From positions 1 to 36,674 of the forward strand of contig DAHVFH010000110.1 of assembly GCA_027317105.1 (NCBI GenBank): a DNA stretch of 36,674 nt, given 5' to 3'. The DNA is from Cytophagales bacterium (lineage in GTDB: Bacteria; Bacteroidota; Bacteroidia; Cytophagales; Cyclobacteriaceae). Positions 1 through 7,480 of the stretch are shown piece by piece. Position 1 is the stretch's first letter, and the number at the start of each line of letters is the position of its first letter. The notes below the pieces were generated by a model. That model ran no database searches. It saw only the letters and a list, made by a program, of their open reading frames with translations, and had not been told where the DNA came from. Made by a program: the position numbers and the translations under genes.

Positions 1-111
1 GTGTACTACAAATGCCGCGAAGGCTCCAGGGGTAGCATAAAAAAAATTAACCCGTAGGGGGGTACGGACAATCGATAAATTCTTAACCAAAAATAAATTG
101 AAATTTCTCGT

Positions 112-759
112 TTATCCCCAAAAAGCTGCAATGTGGGTTAAGGTTTTTTCATCCCTGAAGTTTACTTCGATTTCCCATCGCCACAGATAGGCTTGTAATA
201 GATCTTCCAGTGGTAGGTTGCTGTCGGTACAAAGTAAATAGGCAGGCTGTCGGTACAGTATTTTTGAGTTCTTTGTTAAGCGGTACCCTAATGGCCGGAT
301 GACCACCAGTTGCATAGTATTCATTTCGCCCGCTGACCTCCAGCGTACATTTTTTACTACTTTCACATCAAAGTCATGTGTTTTTCCAGCAGCCCAGGCC
401 TTTACTTTCTGCCATGAAAATTTATCGGAGGTTCGGATTTCTTCGGGAGTAGGGAGTTGGTTTCCATATATCTTTTTCCTGCCCACGCCAGCCACATTAT
501 CAGGAAGTTCATAGAGCTTAGTGTCTTTACGGATTCGACCAATGAGTGTGACAGCTTTGGGCAGAGATTTTAAAACTGTACCGTTGGTGTAACTTCCATC
601 CACACTGACCAGTAATTTTCTGTTTTCACCCTCCAGATCAAGTTTCCAACGAAGCTGCCGGATTCTTAAAACCCCTTGGTTACTGAGCTTGGCTATTCGT
701 TGTTGTTCTTTGAAAACATCAAGTTGTTCAGGTGTCGCTGACTTAGCTGGCTTCTTCAT
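112..759 (-). pseudogene. Truncated IS4-superfamily (IS701-like) DDE transposase remnant
   Basis: This is the catalytic core of a cut-and-paste transposase. Visible are a first catalytic Asp in VSVDGSYTN (D54), a second in LLCTDSN (D179), and a perfect IS4-type Y-(2)-R-(3)-E-(6)-K signature in YLWRWEIEVNFRDEK (Y191, R194, E198, K205). Full-length relatives are usually about 400 residues or more with an N-terminal DNA-binding part and a C-terminal tail. Here only about 215 residues remain. The reading frame stops nine or ten residues after the signature, with an unrelated-looking tail. Upstream the frame stays open only to about 798 and then meets a stop. No clear terminal inverted repeats were found. 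It is most likely a dead remnant. The family assignment is firm; the exact IS group is inference. Confidence 0.75.
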
Positions 760-768
760 TGAAGGGCA

Positions 769-981
769 ATGATGAAAATCAATGCGAAATATCCGGGTCT
801 ATCAAGTCGTCATTTCGATTATGGTATCCTTTGGCAAAAGTTTTACCAACGAGACAATGAAATTTCCCTAGTTTATGGAAATGGAATTCAAAACAACCCC
901 CTGAAATATTTGGCTTTAGGATTTCCTATATCTTTCCAGATTGAAGTAAAAGGCTTTGGGATTGTAACTGGAGCCGCTTAA
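769..981 (+). pseudogene. Short coding scrap, unrecognised, possibly the C-terminal end of a lost gene
   Basis: A 70-codon open frame begins opposite the 5' end of the transposase remnant and ends in TAA. Its second half, with phrases such as NNPLKYLALGFPISFQ and VKGFGIVTGAA, reads like genuine protein of beta-rich character. No start signal is convincing and no family was recognised. It could be the surviving tail of a gene broken by the adjacent transposon, or a chance frame. No function is proposed. Confidence 0.25.
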
Positions 982-1240
982 TGAAGTAGGGATTATAGCA
1001 CGTTAAGAAAATAAGCGAAATACGAGTCGTTTTCATAAATAGTTTCCTTGCAGGTTATCGTTGATGCAATTCTTATATGGTTTGAAGTTTTGAAACCCAT
1101 TTTTTTAACGGCAAATCTCCATCGAACAAAGTCGATTGTTAAAGCAGTGCATTGACGTATAAGTTTAAAAAACGTCATAACCTTTAACCAACTAACAAAT
1201 GAATTTTCCAATAAACCGACTATAGAGTAACGCTATTGTC

Positions 1241-1345
1241 TTAGTTCACTTTAGGCGGAATTTCCAAATAGGAACCTCCTTCAGTTTTTTCCTCATCTCC
1301 AAATTCGATCTTCATGACAAAGAGTAAATTCGAATAAGATCCTAC
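1241..1345 (-). pseudogene. C-terminal protein fragment downstream of the ion-channel homologue
   Basis: A short frame lies just after the stop of the channel-like gene on the same strand. It is open from a TGA at 1346-1348 to a TAA at 1241-1243. It ends with MKIEFGDEEKTEGG and then SYLEIPPKVN, which has the composition of a real C-terminus rather than noise. An ATG at 1315 would give a 24-residue peptide. It may be the remaining end of a deleted gene. Nothing identifies the family, and chance cannot be excluded at this length. Confidence 0.25.
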
Positions 1346-1364
1346 TCATTTTGAAAACCAATCA

Positions 1365-2333
1365 TCATGCATCAATAACATAGTAAACGTTCGCAATAAT
1401 ATAGCCAATGATAACCACTGCTGCCCCTACTTTATTGAGCCGATGGGCGGTTGGGATCTTGCCCGCATTGTGAAGTTTTAAGGCAATCGCTGAAATGGTG
1501 AGAATACAAAATATTCCCAAAAAAGTAAGGTTGTGAAGAATATCCACCAAACTGAACTGAGAGGATTCCGGTAAAAGTGAATCGATAATGTATTTATTAC
1601 CAACAGCGGCAAACAATCCACCTATAGGCAAACCAAATCGAGGATCCAATTCATTTGTATCGGTAAGGAAGCTTACTAAAGCAATCAAAAAGGCGAAATA
1701 CATACCTAAAAATATTTTCAAGAATAATCCCTTCGCTTCCCTCTCGATATCCATGGAGATTGTAAACTTCGAGAATTCTTGTTTATCAAATCCTGGTACA
1801 GGGTTTCCAAATGAAGTATTGTATTTGGCTATACTGGTGGACACACCGAAGTTGTCCACCTTCCAGCCACTCAACGTGCCTACATTATCAAACCGGCTTG
1901 AGGCTGTATCAGCCACAAATACAAGGTTATCAATATCAAGGGCTTCATCCTCCATCACAATACTCAAATGCTGTTCATCAAAAGGAAAATCAGAAACTCG
2001 CCAATTTTCTTTCATGGTGCACTTCACCCGCATCTGTGCCCAATATTTTCCTCTCACAGTATCAATGGTCACCGAAGATATTTCAATGTCCTTAGCATTC
2101 GTGATGTCGATTTGTTGTGAGAAATCAAACTTGGGATTGTCGTAAACAAACCATAACCAAAAGCGCACAATGTATTCCTGTTGATGAAAATTAATATCGT
2201 GAATGCTAATGATGTAGGCACCCACCTTAACGGTATCCGATTTTGCTTTGGTAGTTTTTTTTGCTTTAGCAAAAGAGGAAAAGGATACAAGAATAAAAAG
2301 CAGAAAAAGAAAACGGGTGAGTTTCATTTCCAT
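1365..2333 (-). CDS. Pentameric ligand-gated ion channel (Cys-loop superfamily) homologue
   Basis: The 322-residue protein has the plan of a pentameric ligand-gated ion channel. A signal peptide (about residues 1-24) precedes a beta-rich extracellular domain (about 35-198) carrying VSDFPFDEQHLSIVMED, the counterpart of the conserved FPFD segment of the Cys-loop. Four hydrophobic segments follow at about 203-224, 232-251, 262-286 and 300-319. The stretch LPESSQFSLVDI between the second and third segments resembles the M2-M3 region of the family. The disulfide cysteines of animal receptors are absent, as in known prokaryotic members such as GLIC and ELIC. The usual M1 proline is not seen. It would form a ligand-gated pore in the inner membrane. 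Ligand and ion selectivity cannot be read from the sequence. A second possible start lies at 2327. The promoter region is shared with divergent rnpB. Confidence 0.7.
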   Translation of the reverse strand: MEMKLTRFLFLLFILVSFSSFAKAKKTTKAKSDTVKVGAYIISIHDINFHQQEYIVRFWLWFVYDNPKFDFSQQIDITNAKDIEISSVTIDTVRGKYWAQMRVKCTMKENWRVSDFPFDEQHLSIVMEDEALDIDNLVFVADTASSRFDNVGTLSGWKVDNFGVSTSIAKYNTSFGNPVPGFDKQEFSKFTISMDIEREAKGLFLKIFLGMYFAFLIALVSFLTDTNELDPRFGLPIGGLFAAVGNKYIIDSLLPESSQFSLVDILHNLTFLGIFCILTISAIALKLHNAGKIPTAHRLNKVGAAVVIIGYIIANVYYVIDA

Positions 2334-2355
2334 AAGAATGAGGTTTAGGTCAAAT

Positions 2356-2363
2356 CAAAAATA
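2356..2363 (-). promoter_or_regulatory. Putative -7 element (TAnnTTTG) of the ion-channel homologue gene
   Basis: Read on the minus strand this is TATTTTTG, an exact match to the Bacteroidota -7 consensus, 22 bases upstream of the ATG at 2333. No clear -33 TTG was seen at the expected distance. It lies back-to-back with the rnpB promoter. Confidence 0.4.
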
Positions 2364-2388
2364 CAAAATTTCTATTTCAGAAAGGTGC

Positions 2389-2396
2389 TACCTTTG
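2389..2396 (+). promoter_or_regulatory. Putative -7 element of rnpB
   Basis: TACCTTTG matches TAnnTTTG exactly and ends 4 bases before the first base of the P1 helix of the RNase P RNA at 2401. That is the spacing expected for a -7 box and its transcription start. No good -33 TTG is visible. Confidence 0.6.
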
Positions 2397-2400
2397 CGCA

Positions 2401-2776
2401 AAGCAAACCGGCTTATCGTTCCCGCAATGCGGGAGAGGAAAGTCCGGGCAACATAGGGCACCGTACTTCCTAACAGGAAGGTGGCGCGAAACGCGCTACC
2501 AGATAGCGCCACAGAAAACAAACTACCCGCACTGACTTGTCAGTGTGGGAAAAGGTGAAAAGGTGGGGTAAGAGCCCACCGCCTCGCTGGTGACAGCGGG
2601 GGCATGGCAAGCCTTACGGGTTGAAAGGTCAAATAGGCGTTGATTTTGGGGCGGCTCGTTCCAAGGGTAAAATCTATCAACGTTGGGTAGACTGCTCGAT
2701 CCTGCGGGTGACTGCAGGGCTAGATAAATGATAAGCACTTCGCAAGAAGAACAGAACCCGGCTTATAGGTTTGCTT
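2401..2776 (+). ncRNA. rnpB: RNase P RNA component (class A)
   Basis: This is the catalytic RNA that trims the 5' leaders of tRNA precursors. The conserved 5' core AGAGGAAAGTCCGGGC (2434-2449) and the 3' core ACAGAACCCGGCTTA (about 2751-2765) are present. So are the internal conserved regions ACAGAAAACAAACTAC (about 2511) and GGTAAGAGCCCACC (about 2567). The ends pair: AAGCAAACC at 2401-2409 with GGTTTGCTT at 2768-2776 forms helix P1. A T-rich run follows at about 2776-2786, consistent with intrinsic termination. The run abuts the stop codon of the convergent Rieske gene at 2785. Length (about 376 bases) is normal for the bacterial A type. Confidence 0.96.
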
Positions 2777-2784
2777 TTATTTTT

Positions 2785-3831
2785 TTACGTCACCCAATGC
2801 AACGTCTGCGCCTTCACCGGATTCACAAACGGCTCATTGTTTTGTTTCGACAATGCCCAAAGTCTTTTGATCTCGAAATACCAGCGCGCTTGCAAATCGG
2901 GTTCACCTATCAGCGAAAGCGTGGGTTTGGATTTAAGTCCTTCATTGAGCTTATTAAATACACCAAGATCCTGACCAATGAACTGTTTGCCCAACCGCTT
3001 TAAGGGCAGCCAAAGAAGATTGGCCAAGGCAATGTCTGTGTAGAAAATATGCGTAAGCTCCGTTTGTTTTTCGTTGATGGGAGTGAGAATTGTAATCGAC
3101 ACAATTTGCTTCTTTCCTACTTGAATATGCTCGGTCCTATTTCCTGGAATTTCAAATGTAATTTCCGTGCTGGTACCTCCTTTTAAAATGCCGTATCCTT
3201 TTGAATTGGAGGAAGGCGCGTGGCGAGCCATTTTAAAACCTCTGCCCGTGGGTTCAAATTTCTTTTCTTTCAGTTTCAATTTCTTTGCTGAACGCCAATA
3301 CCAGGATTGATGCACAAACGTAACATGGGCGGGGTCAATCAATCCAATCACCGAATGATCAATGTCGGCTGGCATCATCACCGTTTCTACATGCTTGAAT
3401 TTTTGATCTGGATTCAGTACTAAATTCGGTGGTGGTTCATTGGGAACGGTGCTCGGTAATTTCTTTTCGGGTATGTAAATCCAAATCGTATCATTGATTT
3501 CTGCTACCGGGTATTGAAACACTTTAATTTTAGAGGGATCAAAAGTAGCGTCTGGAGCCATGGCGGGTATTCCCTGGCAAACTCCATCGGTATTAAAGGT
3601 CCAACCGTGATAACAACATTGAATTGTATCATCCTTAAACCATCCGCTGGAAAGTGGAACACCACGATGGGGACAATTATCGCGAAGCGCAAATACCTTA
3701 CCGGTTGAATCACGACCGATTACAATCTTTTCACCAAGCATTTCCTTTCCTATTAATTTCCCTTTCTTGAGAAAAGAACTATGAAAGGCCAGGTACCAAA
3801 GGTTTTTAAGAAAGAGGGAGGGATCAGTCAT
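2785..3831 (-). CDS. Rieske [2Fe-2S] non-heme iron oxygenase, alpha-subunit type
   Basis: The 348-residue protein is a Rieske oxygenase. The N-terminal Rieske cluster site has C53-x-H55 in DNCPHRGVPL and C72-x2-H75 in QCCYHGW. The catalytic domain carries the mononuclear iron site in GLIDPAHVTFVHQSW (H169 and H174, with D166 as the likely bridging acid). Such enzymes use an external reductase to hydroxylate or demethylate a ring or other C-H substrate. The overall look is of the vanillate-demethylase/pheophorbide-oxygenase-like group, not of multi-subunit dioxygenases. No ferredoxin or reductase partner is adjacent and the substrate is unknown. It appears monocistronic, with a -7 box 15 bases upstream. 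Its stop codon meets the terminator of rnpB tail to tail. Confidence 0.88.
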   Translation of the reverse strand: MTDPSLFLKNLWYLAFHSSFLKKGKLIGKEMLGEKIVIGRDSTGKVFALRDNCPHRGVPLSSGWFKDDTIQCCYHGWTFNTDGVCQGIPAMAPDATFDPSKIKVFQYPVAEINDTIWIYIPEKKLPSTVPNEPPPNLVLNPDQKFKHVETVMMPADIDHSVIGLIDPAHVTFVHQSWYWRSAKKLKLKEKKFEPTGRGFKMARHAPSSNSKGYGILKGGTSTEITFEIPGNRTEHIQVGKKQIVSITILTPINEKQTELTHIFYTDIALANLLWLPLKRLGKQFIGQDLGVFNKLNEGLKSKPTLSLIGEPDLQARWYFEIKRLWALSKQNNEPFVNPVKAQTLHWVT

Positions 3832-3845
3832 CGGATAGTGTTTTT

Positions 3846-3853
3846 CAAAGGTA
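3846..3853 (-). promoter_or_regulatory. Putative -7 element of the Rieske oxygenase gene
   Basis: On the minus strand the bases read TACCTTTG, matching TAnnTTTG, 15 bases before the ATG at 3831. A -33 TTG is not evident at 19-20 bases upstream. Confidence 0.4.
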
Positions 3854-3917
3854 AACAGAAATTCAAATCATCCTCTGATATTAATCATGTTTCAATGAAG
3901 CTTCGTATCGACATCAT

Positions 3918-6170
3918 TTATGCTGAAATATTCTTTACGTGCACCATCACTGCCCGCAATTGACCGTAACCAAATTTACCCTTCAATTTATCAAACAATT
4001 CTTTCGATGAAAAAGCGGCTGGCAGTTGCGCGATCGTGTTGGCGATTTCCGTCACCGACTGATCATCCATAAATTTATAAATACTAATTCGCCCTGCTTC
4101 AACTGCTTTGGCAAGGTGGCCCTCAATCGTACCTGTAGTCAGCCCTCGTTCTTTCGCAATCTCGGCTACACCCATCCCGTTATTCAACATTTCCAGCGTA
4201 ACATCGTAAGTAGTCGGACCATCCTTACTTTTTTTCTTTCTTTCCTTAGGAAGTTTAGCGATCCGATCCGTTGGCGCGCTGCTAGCCACTTCTTTCTTAA
4301 TTCCTGCTAAAAGTGTTTTCCGCGTTTCGGCACGCTGAACGTTCAGTGGTTCGAAATTAAATTTCTCATCCCCGTTTAAGATTGCACTGATCAAAAGAGA
4401 AGCCTTATCCACTTCTTCCAGTTTTTTGCTGATCGCCTGATCAATATCGGCCAAGTGATTGGTATAGGTCTTAACGCGCTTATGTTGTTTCATCTCTTCA
4501 AGATGACGCAGTAACTTTTCAAGGTTCTGAAACAAAAAATTTTTATAGTAATCGCTTCCCTTGCTGGTGCGTTCCAAAAGCTTCGTGTACTCATTGGCGG
4601 TGAGTAGCACATCTAATTGACTCCTGAATTTCTCGGTATTAATGCGTTCGGCTTCAATCGAATCTAAAATCTGTTGCAGTACGGGTTTCATGGATTCCTC
4701 CTTAAACCCTGCGACATCGACCTGATCCTTTTGTGCATAATTAATGTCTTTCATCAATCCCGAAAAATCAAAAGTCTTGTCGACCAAGTGGCGTATAAAA
4801 TAACGTTGGCGGTCTTTCATTACTTGGGCAAGCTGCTCGGGCAGGTGATTGGCTTGTACAAAAGCAACAACCTGACTGTCGGTGCTGATCGCGGAAGGAT
4901 TGATTCTTGTGCGTAAGATCAAACCTTCCATCGAACGTAAACGCGAAAGCGCCACGTACACCTGGCCATTGGCAAACGCCTGGCCTACATCAATAATAGC
5001 CCTATCGAAAGTAAGTCCCTGGCTCTTGTGTACGGTGATTGCCCACGCCAATTTAATTGGGAATTGCTCAAAGGCACCAATTACTTCATCATCTAGATCG
5101 TTGGTGGTTTTATTTACCGTATATTTTTTATTCTCCCATCGTTCTCTTTTTAGTTGGTAAAGGGCATGAGTCTCGGCCATTTCAACCCAAATGTTTTCAC
5201 CTTTTATTTCTTTCACCGTTGCCAATTTTCCATTGAAATACATTTTCCCTTCATTGTCGTTTCGTGTAAACATGATCTGCGCGCCTTCTTTCAATTCAAT
5301 CTTTGCCAATACGGGATACAAGTTTTCTGGAAAATCCTCTTCGATATAGGCTTTAAAAACATGCGTGGGTGCAGTTAACTTTTGAAGTTCGCGCAGGTTA
5401 ATCTCATCGGCCTTGGCGTTGTGTGTCGTAAGCGTGATTACCTCGCGTAGGTCACTGATTTCATCCGGAGTCCTAAAATGTTTGTTAAGCGTTTCAATAT
5501 CATCGTGGGTAGTAATATTGTTCCTTAAGTTGTTGAGAATCGAAATAAAGGCTGGGTCATGTTGTCTGAAAATTTTATCAAGTTCGATATACACCGGAGG
5601 ATTTGATTGCAAGGCTTTCGCTTCATAAAACCACATGTTTTTATAATACTGTGCAAGAAACTCTTTTTCCTCGTAACGCACTACTGGTGGCAGCTGATAA
5701 AGATCGCCAATAAATAATACTTGAGCCCCGCCAAAACTCTCCTTGAAATTTCCGCGAGCTGCTTTCATCCGATAGTCAATTGCATCGAGCAGATCAGCCC
5801 GCAACATGCTCACCTCGTCAATCACCAATAAATCAATAGATCGGAGAACTTGTTTGCGCACACTGTTGAGTGGGTGCTTGCGTGCTAAGATGTTTTGATT
5901 GATCATTTTTCCGCCTTCGTTAAAATCATCGGGAAGAAAGCGATCGGGTAAAAAGGTGACCGGGGGCAAAAGAAACTGAGAATGAATGGTCACGCCCCCT
6001 GCATTGAGAGCCGCGATACCAGTGGGTGCTACCACAATGAATGGCTTGTGCGTGAGTTCGTTTAGGCTTTTAAGAAAGGTTGTCTTACCCGTGCCTGCCT
6101 TGCCCGTAAGAAAAATATGACTGGCCGTGGTATTGATAAATTGCCCTGCGGCTACAAGAAAGTCTTCCAT
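3918..6170 (-). CDS. Pif1/RecD-like superfamily 1B DNA helicase with C-terminal helix-turn-helix
   Basis: The 750-residue protein is an ATP-driven 5'-3' type helicase of the Pif1/RecD branch. Walker A is GKAGTGKTT (residues 23-31). Walker B is IDLLVIDEVSML (D118, E119). Motif GDLYQLPPV follows, and the late motifs are VHKSQGLTFDRAIID and QVYVALSR (about 383-413). After the core comes a helical linker of about 200 residues. A basic stretch, KERKKKSKDG, leads into a C-terminal helix-turn-helix (about 655-715, including GVAEIAKERGLTTGTIEGHL) like the HTH found at the C-terminus of RecQ-type helicases. It probably unwinds DNA during repair or replication-fork maintenance. It stands alone, 86 bases upstream of the Rieske gene. 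The exact substrate is not predictable. Confidence 0.9.
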   Translation of the reverse strand: MEDFLVAAGQFINTTASHIFLTGKAGTGKTTFLKSLNELTHKPFIVVAPTGIAALNAGGVTIHSQFLLPPVTFLPDRFLPDDFNEGGKMINQNILARKHPLNSVRKQVLRSIDLLVIDEVSMLRADLLDAIDYRMKAARGNFKESFGGAQVLFIGDLYQLPPVVRYEEKEFLAQYYKNMWFYEAKALQSNPPVYIELDKIFRQHDPAFISILNNLRNNITTHDDIETLNKHFRTPDEISDLREVITLTTHNAKADEINLRELQKLTAPTHVFKAYIEEDFPENLYPVLAKIELKEGAQIMFTRNDNEGKMYFNGKLATVKEIKGENIWVEMAETHALYQLKRERWENKKYTVNKTTNDLDDEVIGAFEQFPIKLAWAITVHKSQGLTFDRAIIDVGQAFANGQVYVALSRLRSMEGLILRTRINPSAISTDSQVVAFVQANHLPEQLAQVMKDRQRYFIRHLVDKTFDFSGLMKDINYAQKDQVDVAGFKEESMKPVLQQILDSIEAERINTEKFRSQLDVLLTANEYTKLLERTSKGSDYYKNFLFQNLEKLLRHLEEMKQHKRVKTYTNHLADIDQAISKKLEEVDKASLLISAILNGDEKFNFEPLNVQRAETRKTLLAGIKKEVASSAPTDRIAKLPKERKKKSKDGPTTYDVTLEMLNNGMGVAEIAKERGLTTGTIEGHLAKAVEAGRISIYKFMDDQSVTEIANTIAQLPAAFSSKELFDKLKGKFGYGQLRAVMVHVKNISA

Positions 6171-6354
6171 CGGCTCAAGTTATTGATAGGATGCGAGTTT
6201 GCCAAAAAAACTGAACTACCATCATCTAAAAGACGAAGTAGATTTTTTTAGTGGCTATGATTATTTTTTTGTTTTGCTGGTGAAGAGCCCTTGCAAAAGC
6301 TAGAACTTCGCTCAGAAAGAGGTATCTTTAATGTAATTTAAAAAAGCCATCATT

Positions 6355-6708
6355 TTGAAATATATACGAGTCATTTTGATTTGGATAATAGGCATAGTCT
6401 TCATCATTGTGGGCATACTGAAATATGTTAATATGGATGTAATGTCAGAGGAGGTTTTTGACCGTGCCAATTACCCGAAATGGTTTTTCTATGTAGTAGG
6501 AACAATTGAATTTTTTGGAGGCATACTGCTATTAATGTCAGCTGCCACTTCAAAACGATTGGGAAGCATACTTATTGGTTTTGTTATGCTTGGTGCAATG
6601 GGTACGCATTACATTTTGAAGGATAACTATTCCCATTTTATTGTTCCGGCAATTATTTTTATTCTCGCCATTTTAATGTCTCTGGATTTCGAAAAGAAAG
6701 AAAAGTAG
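6355..6708 (+). CDS. DoxX-like small integral membrane protein
   Basis: The 117-residue protein has four hydrophobic segments at about residues 5-25, 44-62, 70-90 and 93-110, in the arrangement of the DoxX family. The start is a TTG at 6355: no ATG precedes it in frame, and the next in-frame ATG would remove the first membrane segment. It has a charged C-terminal tail ending in lysines. DoxX-family proteins are poorly characterised inner-membrane proteins, sometimes linked to redox partners. Nothing nearby clarifies the role. It is divergent from the helicase gene, with 184 bases between them. A near-match TATCTTTA lies at about 6323-6330 but lacks the final G of the -7 consensus. Confidence 0.65.
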   Translation: MKYIRVILIWIIGIVFIIVGILKYVNMDVMSEEVFDRANYPKWFFYVVGTIEFFGGILLLMSAATSKRLGSILIGFVMLGAMGTHYILKDNYSHFIVPAIIFILAILMSLDFEKKEK

Positions 6709-7010
6709 TGTGCCTTTTTAAGTATATCATAATTAATTCTACTTGTCATCTTCGGTTGACCTTGAAAATAATCATTTTCGGGGTAATATGGGTTGATGTT
6801 GTAGGCGGTTGGCCATCCCGGATACCATCATCTGTCGAGTCCCGAAAGTGTGACCACTACTTTTCTGTTTTTTTTCCTATGGCTGGTAGCACCTAATCCA
6901 TCAGCTGAGTTGTCTGTTCTTTTTTCTATGAACAAGTTTTATACCACAATAGCCTGTTTTTAAACTGTTTTCATAGCATTTTCAACGCTCAACGAAATAA
7001 AAACCCAACC
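6709..7010. other. Non-coding gap with a possible insertion-sequence end
   Basis: No supportable gene lies between the DoxX-like gene and the promoter at 7011. The 62-codon frame starting at 6708 reads as noise. The segment around 6800-6880 contains GTGACCACTAC (6850-6860). Its reverse complement occurs exactly at 25479-25489. This may be the relic of an insertion-sequence end, but the match is only 11 bases. Confidence 0.3.
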
Positions 7011-7040
7011 TTGCTAATTCACTGCGATTACTTACTTTTG
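7011..7040 (+). promoter_or_regulatory. Promoter of the small membrane protein gene and secDF
   Basis: A -33 TTG (7011-7013) and a -7 TACTTTTG (7033-7040) are separated by 19 bases, a full match to the Bacteroidota housekeeping promoter. Transcription would begin near 7046, only a few bases before the ATG at 7050. It is the best-formed promoter in the window. Confidence 0.65.
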
Positions 7041-7049
7041 TAACCAACT

Positions 7050-7382
7050 ATGGAAAGCAAAACACTTCAGCACGCATTTTTACTGGCTTCAGGCATCTGT
7101 GCAGTTGTGGTGATCTTATTATCGCAAGCATTCTACACGAATAGTTACAGTTCAAAGATTAAAACGGAGAAGGCTAAAGATAAAACGGAAGTAACCATCC
7201 ACGCCCCCTCCGATCTGGCTGCCCAAGGCAGTGCCGTAGAACTTGACCATTCGCAAACGGAAATTGTAAAAGAGCCGGTATTATCCAACGATAAAAATGA
7301 AAAGGCAGTTTTTATTCAAAAAATTGCTTCCAACTTTTTCAAGACGCTGTTTCGCGTCATCATTTCTCCAAACGCACCTTAG
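7050..7382 (+). CDS. Small membrane-anchored protein of unknown function upstream of secDF
   Basis: The 110-residue protein has one N-terminal membrane segment (about residues 8-27, ASGICAVVVILLSQAFY). A polar, lysine-rich region that is probably periplasmic follows, and then a short hydrophobic C-terminal stretch (about 95-106, FFKTLFRVIIS). No family was recognised. It starts at an ATG close to a strong promoter and lies 98 bases upstream of secDF on the same strand, so the two may be co-transcribed. A stem-loop at 7391-7429 sits between them. A role next to the Sec machinery is inferred from position only. Confidence 0.6.
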   Translation: MESKTLQHAFLLASGICAVVVILLSQAFYTNSYSSKIKTEKAKDKTEVTIHAPSDLAAQGSAVELDHSQTEIVKEPVLSNDKNEKAVFIQKIASNFFKTLFRVIISPNAP

Positions 7383-7390
7383 TTTACGTT

Positions 7391-7429
7391 ATTGGTTAGG
7401 CGTTATCTTTTAATCGAAAGATTACCAAT
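7391..7429 (+). promoter_or_regulatory. Stem-loop between the small membrane protein gene and secDF
   Basis: ATTGGT (7391-7396) pairs with ACCAAT (7424-7429) and, inside it, ATCTTT (7405-7410) pairs with AAAGAT (7417-7422). A TTTTT run follows at about 7436. It could be a weak terminator or a structure that sets the ratio of the two genes, but the stem is AT-rich and interrupted. Confidence 0.35.
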
Positions 7430-7480
7430 CTTAAGTTTTTCAATTTTCTAAAAAATTTTCAAATTTCAAATCAATAAGTT

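Noticed and set aside
993..1211. 72-codon open frame on the minus strand
   Set aside because: No start signal, no recognisable motif and unconvincing composition; most likely chance.
1588..2145. 185-codon open frame antisense to the ion-channel homologue
   Set aside because: Shadow of a better-supported gene whose protein has signal peptide, conserved motif and four membrane segments.
6708..6896. 62-codon open frame overlapping the DoxX-like stop
   Set aside because: GTG start, random-looking peptide, and it runs through the suspected IS-end segment.
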